From positions 10,000,001-10,064,000 of the forward strand of contig NC_134749.1 of assembly GCF_050436995.1 (NCBI RefSeq): a stretch of 64,000 nt of DNA, written 5' to 3'. The position numbers and the translations under genes are program-made. The notes beneath the pieces were generated by a model. The model searched no databases and was not told the DNA's origin. It saw only the letters and a list, made by a program, of their open reading frames with translations. Every line of letters starts with the position of its first letter. Within the stretch, counting starts at the first letter, position 1. Below, one piece after another: positions 13,501-26,855 of this stretch. The stretch is from Anticarsia gemmatalis. Lineage: Eukaryota; Arthropoda; Insecta; Lepidoptera; Erebidae.

Positions 13501-16500
13501 TTGGTGAAGATATTTAATATATCAACAATCAACATCTTAGGTTCCGTTTGACTGTATAAAAGGCAGCAGAAGATAAATAAAGACAAGTTTCCCTGAGAAT
13601 ATTTTTTCTGAATATGATTTTTTTACTACAAAACCATAGTAACTGTAGTTTTGTAGCCGAAAATAAAGAACATAAATACAAAGTTCTATAAACTACATTA
13701 AAATCTAAAGACTTTATTACAAATGAATTTCGTTCTCAACTTAGTTACACCATAAATCGATTCTACGAAAACTACTTGAACTTTATAACACGTCACGTAC
13801 AGCCAATATCTAAAAGTTGTCACAAGCAAAGTGTTCTATGAAAAATGTTCTAAAGATTTCCAAGATCCACACCTGAGGGCACTCGATATAACAAAGAGTT
13901 GTGAGGACGTGGTGGAAGCCACACCACCCAAGGGTATCACTAAGAGCTTGAGGTATGCTTAATAAAATGAAGGTGGATCTCCCGCACCCTCGGGAATGTT
14001 ACCTTCATATGAAAGATAAAGTATTATAAAAGTAAGGCCTTATTTCTCGTGGAATACGGCCGGGAGATTAATTATTGCGGTTATGATAATGTAATCTGAT
14101 TTCATATTCTTTCTTTTTTATACGAAACGCTTTCCTACGTGTTTAAAAGTCGGGTTCATATTGAATCTTGTACGAAAATAATTTTCCATCGAAAAATTAA
14201 TCCGAACTTAAAATATTTCAAGGTTTCGTATTTCAGGTCTGATTATGTAAAACATTTTTGAAAGTCAGAATGAATAATAGTGAAGCCAACTAACTAAATA
14301 ATTCATAAAAATAATATTCATAAAACTTCTATCGTAAAAAGAGCAAAGATTATTTGTGATTTCAATAAATTTTGGATCGCTTAATCCAATATTGTATTAC
14401 AATCTGTTCTATTCGTATCGTGTTTCTTAGATATTGAAATATTAATATTGGAAATGTATTACTAAATTGGACGAGGGTATAACACTGGTATTGGTAAAAT
14501 ATGAATAATATAATTTTTGTGGTTTAACTTCGTTGCTACGGAAGGTCTGATTTAAGAAATTCTTAGATGAAAACTGATATTAGAAGTCTTTTGTAATAGA
14601 TTATCTACCATGCATTCCATTTTCAGCAATTATGTACGTAAATAGGTAAGTATGATATTTAAGAAACAATCATTCGAAGGTTCATTTGAATACAAAGTAA
14701 TTTACTGAGCACATACTATATTTAAGCTTACTTTATGTAAGTAAAGAATCCCATAAAGCAATACATCGAACTTTTATATTTATGTATAAACAACAAACAA
14801 GGAAAAACTATTCAGCCGATAGTTTACCGCAATTTTGAGATGACGTTTCACGATTTATTTCCCAACAGAAATCAGGCTAACGTTATTTTGAAACACCCAC
14901 GTGATACCAGACAATGCTGAGATTTTGCGGAAAAATCCGGAATCCGTGAAACCGCGTGATTTTTTAACGATATTTATTCAGGCTCAACGATATTGTTGTT
15001 CTAGGAAAATATGTTTTTGCTCTTTTGAGAAAATTTGATTAGGTTTAATTGTGTTTGTGTAACTGATGGAATTGTTTGAGAATATGTATTATGAAATGTT
15101 ACTTGTTATTCCTAGAAGAACACAGCTCAAAGGGGGCACGATTAGTTTTTTAATACTAAAATTAAATCTAACTTGAGCGAATATTGTATTAACTTACTAT
15201 ATACTATTACTAAAAGAATATTAACATCTTGTATGTCTTTTTATTAGGTATATCAGAAGAACAGTAATAATATTATTATTGTATTTCTGAATGTTTCAGT
15301 GGTTGATTTCTGTCTAAGTAGAAGTTCCGTACTCTTTTTGTCTTAGACAGGACTGCAAATTGCGATGTTCGTAACGGATCGAAATAAGTGTCATTTGGTG
15401 TTTTCTTTTAGGAAATTATCTGCTCGGAGAAAGAAACCGAACACCAAAAAACTGCTCAGACAAGAAGCGTAATGGTCGTAAGAAATACATACATACATAA
15501 AATCAAGGGTTTCTCGCATAAGCAGAGACAAAAAAACTTAACATTCAACATTATTTTTTTCCCAACGATCAATAAAGCCTCTACAAAAAACAACCCCAAT
15601 TCTCTTCATCAATCAAATACAAAATCAAAGAAGAAAACCTTTAATATTAAAACGGTTCCTTCATTTTCTTTCCGATGTCTTTAATTTTTAACGTTATAAG
15701 TTAAAGCTGAGCTTGTAAAGGGAGCAAAAGGTGTGTTGCCTCGGGGGAATCTAATTAATTGAATTAATAAAGCGTAGGGCCAAAGTGCGCCTTGTGCGGC
15801 CGAGATAAGGGCTCGACTTGACTTGAGTCCCTAGCCCTCTATTGCGAGGTTATATACTAAAGACGCGACAATTCACTGAAATATCTCCGTTGAACTTATT
15901 TTGTGATTGCGGTTGTACTTATTAGGTTTGAAGTACGGTTTATTATTGTAAGCTTTGTAGAAAAAAGGTTTGTGTAGTTTTGTGTAATTAGGACGTGTCT
16001 TGCTTTTTTCTTCTTGCTGTGCTAATTTTGATATTTGTAATAAATTGTGTTGAGTAACATCTCAGCATCTTTTTACAAAAATTGTGTTGGCTAAGTTAAA
16101 GATTTGGAATTTTTAACATGCTTCAAAAAATTTTAAGGCCTTTTCAAACATTACAGGCGAGTTTAAGCGCACAAGTCATGATACTTTAAAAGCATTAGAA
16201 TGATCTTAACAATCATGTGTCGTTTTCCTTACATCTCCTGCAACAAGAAACGTGAACAGTAATTATTTTATCCACAATTTTCTTATACACGATATTTCAC
16301 AGTATTTTATCTGATACAATTATTTTCCAACTAAGACTGCTCTAAGAATTTGCGTTCGAGAAAAACTAGAAAGTGCTTTCTCTTATAAACTAACAATCTG
16401 TTATACTGAACACAATCTCCTCTTGGTCTATTTTATTTTCACTAGCATTTTCCTACGATTTTGTCTGCTTGGATCGTCTCGCAATATTACGATAGTTAAT

Positions 16501-19500
16501 GAAAAAATCATCGAATACCAATCAGGTATATTTTCTTTTGGTGGAATATTATAGTAAGAATTTATTTAAAATCCTTAATATCGAAAATTTGTGTTTTTGA
16601 TTTTATCTTTTAATACACGGGACTATATTAATATCAATCTCTTTATATTTACCAGGGTTAAGTAGGTATTTAGCATAGATATTTGGTAGTCTAAGAAATT
16701 ACTCCAAGCAAACATAATATATACTGTATGATAAAATAAGTACATTTTTCTCGTTTGCTGTTGTAAACACTTTTAATCTATCACAAAAACAAGCAAGCAA
16801 AAATACCTAGGAACAATATTCGTATATTGCGTCCATTTCAATTTGAAGTAGGTATTATGTGTAGGCATTGAGGCCGAGGCATGAGTAACAACATAACTAA
16901 GTGAACTAGGCCATAGTAGTTGACCGAAGTTTCATGCCAATATCGGTTTTGCGGAAAAGGGACAAAGCTTTGTTTCATGGTAACTTCAAAAGCCGATTAC
17001 GACTATTTTCAATTATCTAATCGTTGAATTTAGAAGTAGAGAGTCAGCACTGTATGAGTGTATTGAGAAACGTACCCTTTTCTTTCTTCTGACATTTATT
17101 AATTAAATGATTTTGACATCTCGCGATTTTTACACAACTTGTTATGATGAAATCCGATCGAAACGTCGGGTAAACCAACAAGGTATCCTAATCTATTTTC
17201 AATTGCGTTTAAGACCTGTCGCATTATAATAGAAAGTGTAAATATTCGGAATATACCACTCTTTTCAGACACATAACGATGTATTCGTATTTAAAAACAA
17301 GCTTATATGTGTTACAAATCTAACAATCTTCGCAGTTGTTTTAGCTAGGATGAATACCTTATAAGTATAAATACACAATCATTTAGTATTTTTATCTGAC
17401 CATTAGAAACTGGCACTGGCAAGGAGCAAAAATACAGGCGCTACATAACGGAAGAGTTGAGAAAACGTCTCTTATCCTGATTTCCAGAGGGAATCTATTG
17501 TTCATTACTGAAATCATTAAATATATTCTATTTTACTGTTAAAAAGTCATTAGGATGAGCAAAAATATTTGTTATTTATTTGTTAGACGTAATTTGTATT
17601 AGCGTATTGTTCAATCAATATACTGTTCTGAGCTTGGTTGTTTATATATCCATATAAGTATGTATTTTAAAGTATATAAATATGTTTATCGGTTATTTTA
17701 GTAAGAACAAGCTCTACTTATTTTGAAAATAAATAACCGTGTGTAAGTTGTTCAATGATATTTATTTATCAAATTAATTAATTCATAATAATATTCTTTA
17801 TTGTGCTTTTAAAATCTGGTATTCCTCGATCTGTAAAATGACTGTAGTTTTAATATACTCTACACGTGCAGCCTCTATACAACAAATACTTTAGATCTAA
17901 TTTGTGTTTCATTGAAGGCTCGGCGACTACACATAATTAACTGTAACCACCCGAAAATATCTCCCTAAGACCCTTTGTTGACCTCACAACGAATAGGCTT
18001 AAGGGCTTTAGGGCAACCTCACTTGTCCGACAGTTTGTTGACCCCGCTGTATATGCGGAATTATAGAGCGGTTACATGTGGACGATCTATGTACGAGGCT
18101 TATATATTCTATACTTTAAAACAAGTGACTTTCAAAGCCATTGCCTACGCAGTATTCTGTTAAGATTTGTTTCGACTGTGTCACTTTCTAAGTCGATGAG
18201 ACACAGTTTTCTAAATTCTGTGAAGCACATTTTAGTTTATAATAGTAACTACTTAAATAAGAAAATTTTCATTAGAACAAATTAGATCAAATCAATATCA
18301 AAAGTTGTCATTTAAGCTATCGAATATTTATTTACCAATAGCTACGTTAGTACCGACTGCTAGCATCTTGCAAGCCCGACCTAACATATCGACAAATACC
18401 TACGTATCATTCAAGCATATGATTAGGTAGTGTATGACACATAAACACACACAATCAACAGACAGATCGGCACAGTTCCCCAGAAAACAGTAAGTACGTG
18501 CTTCAAGAAATCTTTACATTAGCAACCTGTTGAGGACCGCTTTGTAAAATGAAAGCCTCGCAAAATGAGAGCGTGCCTTGCCCCAATGGATTCTTTTCAC
18601 ACACTACGGCTTTTTCATTCCGCCGTCGAGAATTTTTCAAGGCTTGAAATTAAATACTTTCCCGCTCTGATAGGGCTCATTTTGTTAGAGTAATGAGTGT
18701 TTTTTTTGGCCGTTTCAGAAGAAAATGAAACGAAATATGCCGCTCCGTTATTTGTACTGTGGCCTTATTAAATCTACTTCGTAAATGAGAGTTTGACGTG
18801 GCGTGTGGATGCAACGTTTAATAAAATTCTAGATGAAAGAAATAAATTGAAGATAGAAAATGTAATCGAAATAAGTTTGGCAAAGACATTAATCAACTGT
18901 CATTACTCTAGTTGAAATTAATTAAAAACGTATTAATTAATCTTCGTCGATTTTATCACACGCAATTATAAATCTGAGAAAGATCTAAGCTAAAGTTTGA
19001 AAAAATGCGATTGCAATCGTTCGTTTTTTTTTTAAGTAGTATTTTCGTAAAAGTTACTTATAACAAGTAATGTAATGTAAATCTGTTTACATTACATAAT
19101 CGATACAATGAACTCATACGGAATGTGTTAAGCACTTAATCCTAAAGTATTTTTAATTAGCGACAGTTAATTAAACTATGAAATATATTAATATTTAACT
19201 ACATCACTACGTATTCGCTCTGAAACGTCGCACTAACTCAAGAACGTGCTCGGACTGACTAAATACTAATAATAATAGTGTCATTCACAACATGAAAGAC
19301 ATTATATTGAATTATTAAACTAATTAACAGACGTTTGTAAGATTCCCCTACAGATTGAGTAATTAGTTCAATCTTACGAGTGGGTTTTTAATTAGATTAT
19401 TCGTTTAATTTGTTGCTTGTATACTGACATAGAGTTATAAGGTTATGTTTATCTAAAGATTTTAAAATGTTCATAAAACTGGCTAATAGTGAGTTGTATT

Positions 19501-19734
19501 CGCAAGCACGAGTTCCGAACCATTATTTATAAAAATTGCAAGAAATATTAAAAATACATTTATTGTGTGGGAACCCTCTAAATTATTTTTTTTAATTAAT
19601 ACTCTTCCCCACCATTGGCCTAATACAACATATTAGATAAATATAATGCACACATAGATATTACACACTCAACTGTAGGACAGCTCATTGTATTTCTAAT
19701 ACTACAGCGCTCCCACACCGCTAGTCAAAGAAGC
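10504..19734. other. Non-coding stretch with GC-richer islands
   Basis: No supportable exon. Islands that stand out from the AT-rich background lie at 10690-10870, 13850-14080, 15720-15870 and 18540-18760. Some contain TAATTA-type words. A solo GAGAATCG MITE end is near 13460. The open frames at 12877-13107, 15472-15684 and 17975-18285 have no recognised similarity. Confidence 0.5.
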
Positions 19735-19940
19735 TTACCGAACCATTGCGATTCAATTCATCCCGGGACGTGTATCTACGTGGAATGCACTTTGTGACGT
19801 CAAACGTCAAGCCTATCGACGGATATCGAAGCGTAGCAGTCATAGATCTCAATAGAATGCTTTATAGAGATTGACACGCATCCTCTACGCGGCTACGTCG
19901 GCATATCTACGAAGGTCTACGGCGTAGAGGATGCTACGTA
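19735..19940. repeat. Palindromic region with GCATCCTCTACGC arms
   Basis: Two 13-base words at about 19878-19890 and 19922-19934 are perfect inverted copies. Several other CTACG/CGTAG words surround them (ATCTACGTGG, GGCTACGTCGG). This is probably a decayed MITE; the limits are uncertain. Confidence 0.5.
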
Positions 19941-20689
19941 TAAAAAGTTGCGCGTAGTAATGTTGCGACAAAATGGTTTTTGAATACGTGTTCAGTACAT
20001 TATTTATAGGCATCATTTAAGTTATATTTAGCTTATTGTTATACTTGTGCTAAGCAAATAAAATGTGTGATATCTGGAAAGGAATTTTGCTAAATTACAA
20101 CCAATAAGACTTTTTCAATGTAATCAAAACCACCTCTTCCTTTTTAAGTCTTTATCCTTCTTGTTTAATCTCAACACCTTTACTCAAAAACACAAAAAGA
20201 AACAACATATAACCAATGTAAAACGAGCACTAATTATATAATTGGTCCAAATAACCACTCATATTATATTTTAGTATTCGATATTTCGTTGTATATTATT
20301 CCTACTAACTTCAACGTTCACAAATACTGTGTTGTAGTTGTATCGTAAACTCATAACACAGTACACGTACATTACATACACGAGTATGCATGCGAACTGG
20401 CCAGTGCTCTCGCTAACCAACTGAATATTATATAAGGACAAGCCAGTGTAATTCTGACCAAACTACACTGGAACAACTTGGAAATACGAAGCGAATATCT
20501 ACTGAATAATATTGCTTTTGTATGGAAAGTTATATACAAGAAATATTCATTTATTTTAACATTTAAGAAGTTATGCTTTCAAGGATATACCTAAGGTACA
20601 AGGTAAGTATAGGAAATACAAGATTTGAAATTTCAATTCTTAATCGTGCAAGAAGTTTCACAAAAATTCTAAAGTTCTTTTATTATCAT

Positions 20690-20870
20690 ACATTATAGTA
20701 CTAGTGTGTATGAACTTGTAATAAAATCTTTTCTCGACACAAAAAAGCTCGATATTTGGGTATCTCACGAGCTCGCTGAAAGGAACCTAATGAACCGTGT
20801 ACTCAATTGTGATTCTTGAAGCCAAACAGATTTTATTACAAGTTCATACATACTATAATGCGAAAACACT
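20690..20870. repeat. Long-TIR MITE, GAACTTGTAATAAAATC family, copy 1
   Basis: CATTATAGTACTAGTGTGTA, then TGAACTTGTAATAAAATC, at the left pairs with GATTTTATTACAAGTTCATA, then CATACTATAATG, at the right. The middle AAAGCTCGATATTTGGGTA and CCGTGTACTCA is shared with 29741-29925. Confidence 0.85.
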
Positions 20871-23399
20871 TTTTCCCCGACCTAATACATTCAGTATTAC
20901 ATTAACTAAAACATGCATTTCATTTCAACTTATTTTACAAGACCATGTTATATGACGAAAGTCTAACTTTATTAATAATATAGTAAAACAAGTTACATAT
21001 TTACAGAATACAAATGCTCAACACGCAGGATAGTTCGCACCAAATCAAACAAGAACAAGTTTTAACGAGATCTAAAAAGTGTACCAACTGAAATATCTAC
21101 GTTAGCATTATTTTATATACTACAGAAATGGAATTAATAATAATTTTTAATTAGTAGTTGTTATTTTTGTACAACTACTCAAATTATTTCAGTGTTCTTG
21201 ATAGTAATTTGCTTATTACTTCGTAATGTAATATTATTTATTTTTCTATATTCTTCGTAGGAAATAAAAGTTGGATAATGTGTCTCTGTATATATCTATA
21301 AACTAGCCTCATTTTAAATAAGATTATAAAACGGTTCTTAATCAAGTTGAAGAATCATACGATGATTCTATAACTCTATCTATCTTCCCATTTATTATTG
21401 AATCACTGCCTTAAGTATCGATACCATAAAAACTATTTTTACAATTTCATATTATAATTCTGATAATAAATTTTAGATTTTAACATAAAGTGTTAAAATC
21501 ATTTTTTACAGTTACTGTCCATACTCTCTTATACAATATAGCTCTACAAACTATATACTCATTCATCGTTATCATCATTTACTTCCAGCGCCTTACGGCC
21601 ACTAAGGCCAGTAAGTCAAGTTGAATTTATTTGTGCATCTAAGTGCAATATAAATCACTTGTTCCTACGTGCTGCACTCTATTATGTTTGCCTTCAAGGC
21701 TTATTAATGGCTTGCTAGACTAGGGATTTGGTATTTATTATTTCAAAACATTTAATTTACGACTTCGTGTGACTGAGAACAATATTTTTTTATATCGATT
21801 TGCAATATTAAATGAGATAAAGCTACATTTTCAATTATGGCCGAATCTTCCTTGCCGAAACGGATGTCTAAAAGTTGCATCTAGCATAATGATGCTGGGA
21901 CAACCAGTCGTTAAATCTCGTGCCTGGGGCCAAGAATACATATATTTGAATCACAGAGCGAATGAAGTCAGTAATAGTTATTAAAAATAAACTTTTATCA
22001 ATTTCTCTATAAGCCAATGATAGCGTAGACTGCAAGATACTTTTACTTCATCAAGAATTTATCAAAGTCTTCAAAACCTAGAGAACCGCGCACATCAATT
22101 TCGCGAGCACACTGAAGTTCGATGAATAATAAGACGTGGCGTCGCCGTGAAGCGAAATCGCGACTCACTCAAACTTCCCCAAGTTTTCATATTTAAGCGT
22201 GTCATTGAAACTTGCTTCGTTCTTTTTTATTTTTTCTTTCCTCGCTTGTTTAGTAAAGGCTTTTTTTATTCTGCTTTTGCAAAACTTTGGCGTCGAATTG
22301 GAACGGCAATTTCATTTCAGACTGTTGTATTGACAAATAGGAAATGTGTTCGCATTTTACTGCTTTTTTATGTCGACCTATTTATCTCGGCTACCAGGAG
22401 TGTAGGCAACAATATTGTTTGGAAGATAAGTGTCTTTTTCTGTATATAGAATAAATTCAGGTGTCGAACTTTGTACTGTTTATGGATCCAGCATACCTAG
22501 TCTAGAAAAACTATTTTCACTTTAGTTCTCTTCGATTTCCCCTACCATCGACAAAAGACAAAAATATATATTATGTGGGTATTGGAATTGTTATATTATA
22601 TCTCCTTGGTTAACATTGAAATATTACGTATAAATTATATCACACATTCCATTGTGATAATTCCACAATTCTAAAAAGAACCCTATAAGCTTTTATTTCT
22701 CTGCTGACATTCAAATCCCAACGGAAGTGGGTTTACTCGTAAAACTGGACTTTGTTCTTTCATTCCCTTGTACACCTCATTATGAATTTAACTGACGAAT
22801 CGCAGAGAGAAAACATTTTCACGTTTGTTTTTGCGGTCAGCCTCACCCACTACTTGTGTGCCGCGCTCGAGCGTAATTTAATTTTTGTCTTTTAACATTC
22901 AACGCAGAAAGTGCTTTGCTGTTATTTTACTATTGTGTTTTGAATGTTGATTTATAAGTTTTCTTTGTTATGAACTGGAGAAATAAACTCGGTGGTAATC
23001 ATAAATAATATTTAATTGCGAATAATTTTCTCAGACTTCTTCTCCTGCTTTTATCTCTATAACAATTCTTATTTATAGTATTTTCTTTTGTTAGTTTACA
23101 ATTATGAAAGTATAATTAGTAAGTATAAATATTTACATTACGTACTATATTCAGGCTATAATCAACATACCACCGAATGATCAATGTCTCCGTACTCTAT
23201 TCAGCTATTCAAAACCATTAGCACGAGCCTATAGATCTGAATCGTAGCCTATTCTCCCATTATGCTTGAACATCCGATACACGTGAAGCAATGTACAGTT
23301 GCAAGCCAAATAATGTTCACTGGCACATTTCCAAAGGTACTTTTAAGAATGATAACAGCAATATCCTACTATCCTATTAATATTATAAAAATGTGAAAA

Positions 23400-23593
23400 T
23401 TTGTGAGATTGTATGGGTTTAATAAAGGTTTGTTGCTCTTTCACGTAAATACTACAGAACCGATTTCGACGAAATTTTGTATATAGGTATTTGAAGACCC
23501 AGAATAACACACAGGCTACTCCCAGAGCTCCCGAGGGATCGGGATTTACAAGGGAAGGCTTTCCACGCGGACGAAGTCCCGGGCTGCTTCTAG
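23400..23593 (+). mobile_element. Helitron-like non-autonomous element, family 2
   Basis: It contains CTCTTTCACGTAAATACTAC, ACCGATTTCGACGAAATTTT and CACACAGGCTAC, and ends with the CACGCGGACGAAGTCCCGGG hairpin and CTAG at 23590-23593. A frame of about 107 codons on the minus strand is an artefact of the repeat. Confidence 0.7.
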
Positions 23594-23639
23594 CAATAAA
23601 AAAAAAGCGACTGTGAATACTAAAAATACAATACATTTT

Positions 23640-23860
23640 TTCAGTTTCTGTCCCACTGCTGTCCAAAGGTATCCTCCTAGAATTAGTGAATCCTTGACTC
23701 AGATGTCATAGATTTTTTTAAGAGTTACTGTGGTTAGTATAAATTTAACCCATCGCGATATCCCACTGCTGAGCATGGGTCTTTTACCGTAATGAAAGAC
23801 GTGTCAGTTAGGACACCTTATGTCCACCACACTAGCCAAGTGCGAGTTGGGTAATAGGTA
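23640..23860 (-). repeat. LINE 3'-tail fragments, minus orientation
   Basis: CCCACTGCTGAGCATGGGTC and CACTAGCCAAGTGCGAGTTG on the plus strand are reverse complements of the CAGCAGTGGG and TTGGCTAGTGTGG blocks of the tail seen at 42005-42180. A related CCCACTGCTGTCC fragment lies just before. Confidence 0.6.
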
Positions 23861-23958
23861 TAAATGTGAGAATTTTTTGTATTTTGCTATCTTACCAATT
23901 ACTTTAGCAACAATTATTTAGTGTGATATCGGTTTTATAAACTGAAAAAAATGCGACA

Positions 23959-24027
23959 GTGTGTGTGTGTGTTTTGTTTGTGTGTGTGTGTGTGTGTGTA
24001 TGTGTGTGTGTTTGTGTGTGTGTGTGT
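23959..24027 (+). repeat. (TG)n microsatellite
   Basis: About 70 bp of TG/GT repeat, interrupted by TTTTGTTTG, TATG and TTTG. Confidence 0.97.
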
Positions 24028-26179
24028 AGGAAATAGTGACAGTGTGCACATATTTTGCTTGCGACTGTAGTGTACATTAGGTATACATAATATACATAAA
24101 CAATTGTGTTTATCGCGTGTTATATCAATGGCGGCTCGTAAAATAGAATTACTGCAACACATCTGTTGCATTATCTACGACGATACGTTCCGAGTTCGAT
24201 TAGTAAGCCTTTATTGTTATGTTTATATGTATGTATTATATGGTATGATATTACTAATAGCGAATAATAATACTACTTATCTAAATAATGTATATGTCTG
24301 AGGAATTTTACACATGCAAACAAATTGAGGATATCTCGACGTAGAACTGTGTTTAAGATTAGTATTATATATTAAAGTTCGTCGAATTAAATGCTTAATA
24401 TACATTTTATTTTCATTATAATTTATCATAAGTCAGTGTGTTTTTTTATGAATAACCTAGATAAAGACATCTACCTGCGTTTGAATATTTAAAACCTAGA
24501 AAACTAAAGCTATTGATTTATACTGGATTACCGAATACTTATATTTTCAACAATACAAAAGCTGAATTAACCATGTTTTTCCGTGTTTACGTTACATTTT
24601 GGTAAAGTTTCAAACTAAACAAGCCTAACCACAATCGGGAAAGGTACAAGATAAATGCATTATACGAACACATTTCACCCCCTTAGCCGTCTAATCGATG
24701 TTCTAATTGAGATCGATGTCTCTTCTCGTTACCGCTCGATTATCGATGGCGAACGTTACTCGCTCGCGGTTTTATAACGTTGACTGATCGTGACACTTCG
24801 TAGAGCTCTGATGTTGATTCATTTATGTTTAGAATTAGAACATTTTGATCCGTCTATGAATGTGGTGTTAACGCTATACTTCACTGAAAGTATTATTATA
24901 ATAACTCTATAGTATAAAATAAACATTGAATATATTATAAGGTCTTTACACGATTATTTAATAATTTTACTTCTGCTATTTTCAGAGGATGAGCCGCTCT
25001 GTTACACATTTGACCATGTATTTGTAGACATGAACGAAATAAAATAATGACTGTCGGTTTATCACTACAGAATAAGTATCAGTTAAGTTTCCCAATTAAT
25101 ATTGGTAGAATTTTACATGCATACCCTGACCCTCTGACTATCAGACAGGATATCCAGCGCTTAACCATAGGTCGTGAAAAAGGCTACAATTTTATAATTA
25201 TCCGTCAAAAGCAGGAATATCATTATCATTTATTCCAAACCGGCAGACAAACTAAGAAGACTTCATGATTTCAATCAGTAGAATACAACTTCAACCCTTC
25301 TAAAACATGAAAAAAAATACAACACAACAAAACTACATTTCGCCTTCAATACTTATAGGTACATTTGCCGTAATATTTCAGTAAATGTACAACAAAATCA
25401 CAGGCTTTATACCGAAGCGTACCTGCACGTAAGCACGCAATCAATAAAGGTTTACGCCAATTACTTTTTTCCGATTAATTGAAGTTGTATACTGTACAGC
25501 CTAGCACCGGTGTACACCAACTTTATTATGTCTATACAGTACTTATTAAACGTGGAGTGGATTTTACTCAAATGAATTATGTTCTGGAAATAATCTTCTA
25601 CATATTACTATGAGTACTTATCGATTATGTTTTATGTAGAAACTGTACGATAGCCGGTACATATAAGTGAAAACAATATGGATATTATGAGCAATACAGA
25701 TTATAACCATATCGTAAAAAAACTCTATTCTTCCCACTATTTAACGAAGGCGGCAAAATATTAGCATGAATAAAATTTTAAATTATATGTTTCTAATTAT
25801 TGTTAGAACAAAAGGGTGCATGCATCTGTGATTGCTTAACATTTGCTTTTTTACAGTAGGAACATGTATTAAAGCATTTTGAAAAACGTTTTTAAAACGC
25901 CAATAAATTAAGCAGTCAGCAAAAACGCTATCATATGCCACTAACATGTCTTGAAGTAGTAAATGTGTCCAAGTAAGCTATTAATGCGATAATATTCATT
26001 TGCGGCGAACATTTCATTACTGCAGCCGTTAAGTTAGAATTGTCTACGTAAACTGCTAACGTTAACCTATTTCATTTAACTCGCACTGCGTTACTCACAT
26101 ACATATGCACTATTTCTAATCAATCTCATCGTTTCATCTTTTATTATTACCAGAATAAATTACTTTATATGCAAACTGG

Positions 26180-26332
26180 CTTCTGCCCGCGTCTTCGTCC
26201 ACGTGAATGATTATAGGTTATAAGCTATCAGAGTATCTAATCCGTCCAGTAAGTAGTAATTTCGTTAAATAGTACCTAAAATCGTTAATCGTACATACAT
26301 CCATCCATCCTTACAAGCTTTCGCATGTATAA
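26180..26332 (-). mobile_element. Helitron-like fragment, family 2
   Basis: The plus strand begins CTTCTGCCCGCGTCTTCGTC and ends TTACAAGCTTTCGCATGTAT. On the minus strand this is the usual family order, GCGAAAGCTTGTAAGGATGG to the GACGAAGACGCGGGCAG hairpin. It is internally shortened. Confidence 0.6.
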
Positions 26333-26695
26333 TAATTAATAGAAGGGTAAGCACATAGCGTTTTCAAAAACGAAGGTCAAATAGGTAAAAGTTTATTAAG
26401 CAATTTCTTGTATGATTAAAGCTTTTTTCCCAAAATTAGAGATCTTAACAAGTGGCGTTACTTAGTATCGGCCTACCTCTATGGGATAAAGGCGTGATTT
26501 TATGAATGTATGTATCCTACCTTTTACCGTTCAGTGCCAACAGGTGAAAAAGAATCGGCAGAATTCACATTCGATACGGCACTGGCCAGCCTGTTGATCG
26601 TCACGCAGTTCACACACCGTTAATAGCCAAAATGATGGCTTGATGTTTTGATTAGGCCTTTTGTAAATTTACCGAACTTAAATCTTAGGTTCTGC

Positions 26696-26855
26696 AGCGC
26701 GATTCTTCTCTGTAGCGAGTTAGTATCAAAACATTTTGTATTAAAATGTGATTAGCGCCTCTAGTGGGCGCCGTAGGAACTGTTATGTTTATTCTCAGTG
26801 CATTTTAAGTGTCAAACTCGACACTCGATAGTACCAGACTAGAGAGAATCGCGCT
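26696..26855. repeat. MITE, GCGCGATTCTC-TIR family, copy 2
   Basis: The left end AGCGCGATTCTTCTCTG and the right end AGAGAGAATCGCGCT are inverted. The inner block TTAGCGCCTCTAGTGGGCGC and CGACACTCGATAGTACC is shared with 5796-5914. Confidence 0.8.

Noticed and set aside
22147..22449. 100-codon hydrophobic frame
   Set aside because: T-rich sequence naturally gives Phe/Leu-rich frames; no family or splice evidence.
23343..23666. 107-codon open frame on the minus strand
   Set aside because: It runs through a Helitron-like repeat and a LINE fragment; the product is a repeat translation.
23935..24171. Thr/His-rich frame on the minus strand
   Set aside because: It is a translation of the TG microsatellite.
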